Of a stretch of 22,364 nt of DNA, positions 21,404 to 22,364 are shown piece by piece. Origin of the DNA: DASXTB01 sp036505615 (GTDB lineage Bacteria > Acidobacteriota > UBA6911 > JACQSX01). The translations under genes were made by a program, and so were the position numbers. The notes below the pieces were generated by a model. It searched no databases. It had not been told where the DNA came from and saw only the letters and a program-made list of their open reading frames with translations. Location of the stretch: NCBI GenBank assembly GCA_036505615.1, contig DASXTB010000142.1, positions 1 to 22,364 on the forward strand, written 5' to 3'. How positions within the stretch are numbered: the first letter of the stretch is position 1; every line of letters begins with the position of its first letter.

Positions 21404-22243
21404 CTATCTGCGGAATTTGAAATCCACTTCGATCAGGGCGGAAATCAAGACAGGATTGGAATTCTTCAATGCGGGTGAGAACTTGCACTTTCGTATCCAA
21501 TCGGCAGCACTTTGATCCAAATCCGGGTGTATCCTCACCAAGACACGAACGTCACTCACCCTTCCTTCGATGTCGATCAGCACTACTAGACGAACCATTC
21601 CATATATGCGTTCGGCAACGGCTGTAGGCGCATAAACGGGCAGCGGAGCGCGATAAACTATTTCCGGATTCCTAAACGCGGGATTAAGCGGGTGTCGATC
21701 AATCTCTAAAGAGTTTCTCAATCCTTCGACTAGCCGCAGCAGGGACGATCGTTCGGAAACTGACAGCGATCCTTGCAATGCGCGTTCGTAAAAATCCAAT
21801 GCCACGCTGGTCTTGTGATCAATCACAGCGAGATTGCCGAACAAAAGCAGTGCTTGTGACAAACGTGGATCCTGCTCTAAAGCCAAGCGCAGTTCGGCGT
21901 CAGTCTCTTTGCGGCTGTCTCTGTACAAAAGCACTGCGAGCAGGTAATGCGCTTCTGGAAAATGAGGCTGGAGACGAACCGCTCTCTTTAGACTTCGGAC
22001 AGCGTCCTGAGTTTTGCCCGCGTGATAGTACGCCAGCCCAAGCAAGTAATTTGCGTCGGGTGAGTCCTTCATCAGCGACACCGCTTGCTTCAGTTCCTTT
22101 ATAGCAAGTTCATACTCCTGTTTTCTCAGCGCCTCTCGCCCTTTCTCAAGTTGATCTGCAAAAATATCGGCGCCACGGTCCATCTGCTTGACCGCACAGA
22201 TCAGAAGAAAGAGGGAGAGGATACTTCTATGAACGCCTACCAT
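21404..22243 (-). CDS. TPR protein with TonB C-terminal domain
   Basis: I start this 279-aa protein at ATG 22243, which gives the hydrophobic leader HRSILSLFLLICAVK. A GTG at 22282 is the alternative. Residues about 28-165 hold roughly three to four tetratricopeptide repeats (GREALRKQEYELAIKELKQA, ANYLLGLAYYHAGKTQDAVR, AHYLLAVLLYRDSRKETDAE, ALLLFGNLAVIDHKTSVALD). Residues about 190-279 are a TonB_C-like domain (YAPTAVAERIYGMVRLVVLI, GRVSDVRVL, AADWIRKCKFSPAL). In Acidobacteriota this combination is common in periplasmic proteins of unknown role. The TonB box-binding function is not implied. The gene end lies close to the kinase relic on the opposite strand. Confidence 0.85.
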   Translation of the reverse strand: MVGVHRSILSLFLLICAVKQMDRGADIFADQLEKGREALRKQEYELAIKELKQAVSLMKDSPDANYLLGLAYYHAGKTQDAVRSLKRAVRLQPHFPEAHYLLAVLLYRDSRKETDAELRLALEQDPRLSQALLLFGNLAVIDHKTSVALDFYERALQGSLSVSERSSLLRLVEGLRNSLEIDRHPLNPAFRNPEIVYRAPLPVYAPTAVAERIYGMVRLVVLIDIEGRVSDVRVLVRIHPDLDQSAADWIRKCKFSPALKNSNPVLISALIEVDFKFRR

Positions 22244-22338
22244 GCAGTCACGCCTGTCCAAATTAGCTTTTCGGAGAGGCACGGCTGAGCCATCCTAATA
22301 GGGTATTTGCAGACATCCTAAAGGGAGGGCAATCAGCC

Positions 22339-22364
22339 GTGAATAGATTTTGCAGCATCTTCAA
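22339..22364 (+). CDS. Possible start of a gene cut by the window edge
   Basis: GTG at 22339 follows AAGGGAGGG with a spacing of 9 bases, and the frame (MNRFCSIF...) is open to the window end. The evidence is only the ribosome-binding site and eight codons, in the divergent position to the TPR gene. Confidence 0.25.

Overview
The window looks like accessory chromosomal DNA from a soil-type bacterium. Acidobacteriota is my best guess. The reasons are a large secreted M14-like peptidase with a Gly-rich tail, a fungalysin-type M36 peptidase with PPC and C-terminal beta domains, PEGA and TPR/TonB_C proteins, many type II toxin-antitoxin relics, and families of short palindromic repeats. The lineage is inferred from gene style and was not tested by search.

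Layout. 158-1072 encodes a secreted PEGA-domain protein. About 1257-3160 is a small integron cassette array without an integrase: three attC-like sites share an almost identical left half, and they separate a truncated kelch-like gene end, a gene-less cassette and a cassette carrying a secreted alpha/beta hydrolase. A 120-bp inverted-repeat element (1138-1257) sits exactly where the kelch fragment is cut off. Next come an MmcQ/YjbR-like protein and a 1006-aa M14 peptidase-like protein on the minus strand. Two copies of a roughly 150-bp imperfect palindrome (6771-6920 and 11823-11977) bracket a translationally coupled pair: a secreted M36 metallopeptidase and a Wzt-type polysaccharide ABC ATPase with no permease beside it.

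From about 12000 to 14900 the DNA is a patchwork: a DoxX tail fragment, a SUMF1/FGE-fold protein, an unidentified C-terminal fragment, a brnT-brnA pair whose toxin gene is frameshifted, an IS-end-like tandem repeat, a Trm112-like plus SAM methyltransferase and a DUF2283 remnant. 15114-16523 encodes a secreted class C beta-lactamase-fold serine hydrolase. On the minus strand a signal-less trypsin/PDZ protease is followed 4 bp later by a LuxR regulator with a degenerate receiver domain. Upstream of them lie a nitrilase N-terminal fragment and a repeat-rich stretch (18375-18752).

18766-20853 is a defence/toxin-antitoxin island. It holds an RHH antitoxin with promoter and operator-like repeats, whose ParE/RelE toxin gene is fused head-on to the start of an inverted HigB-like toxin gene. 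After it comes an intact 11-bp-overlapping pair, an XRE regulator and a DUF6036/AbiEii-like nucleotidyltransferase, preceded by an AT-rich leader with a perfect palindrome. This pair is the best candidate for a little-characterised intact system. The window ends with a frame-broken Ser/Thr kinase remnant, a TPR-TonB_C protein on the minus strand and a possible gene start on the plus strand.

No tRNA, rRNA or CRISPR array was seen.
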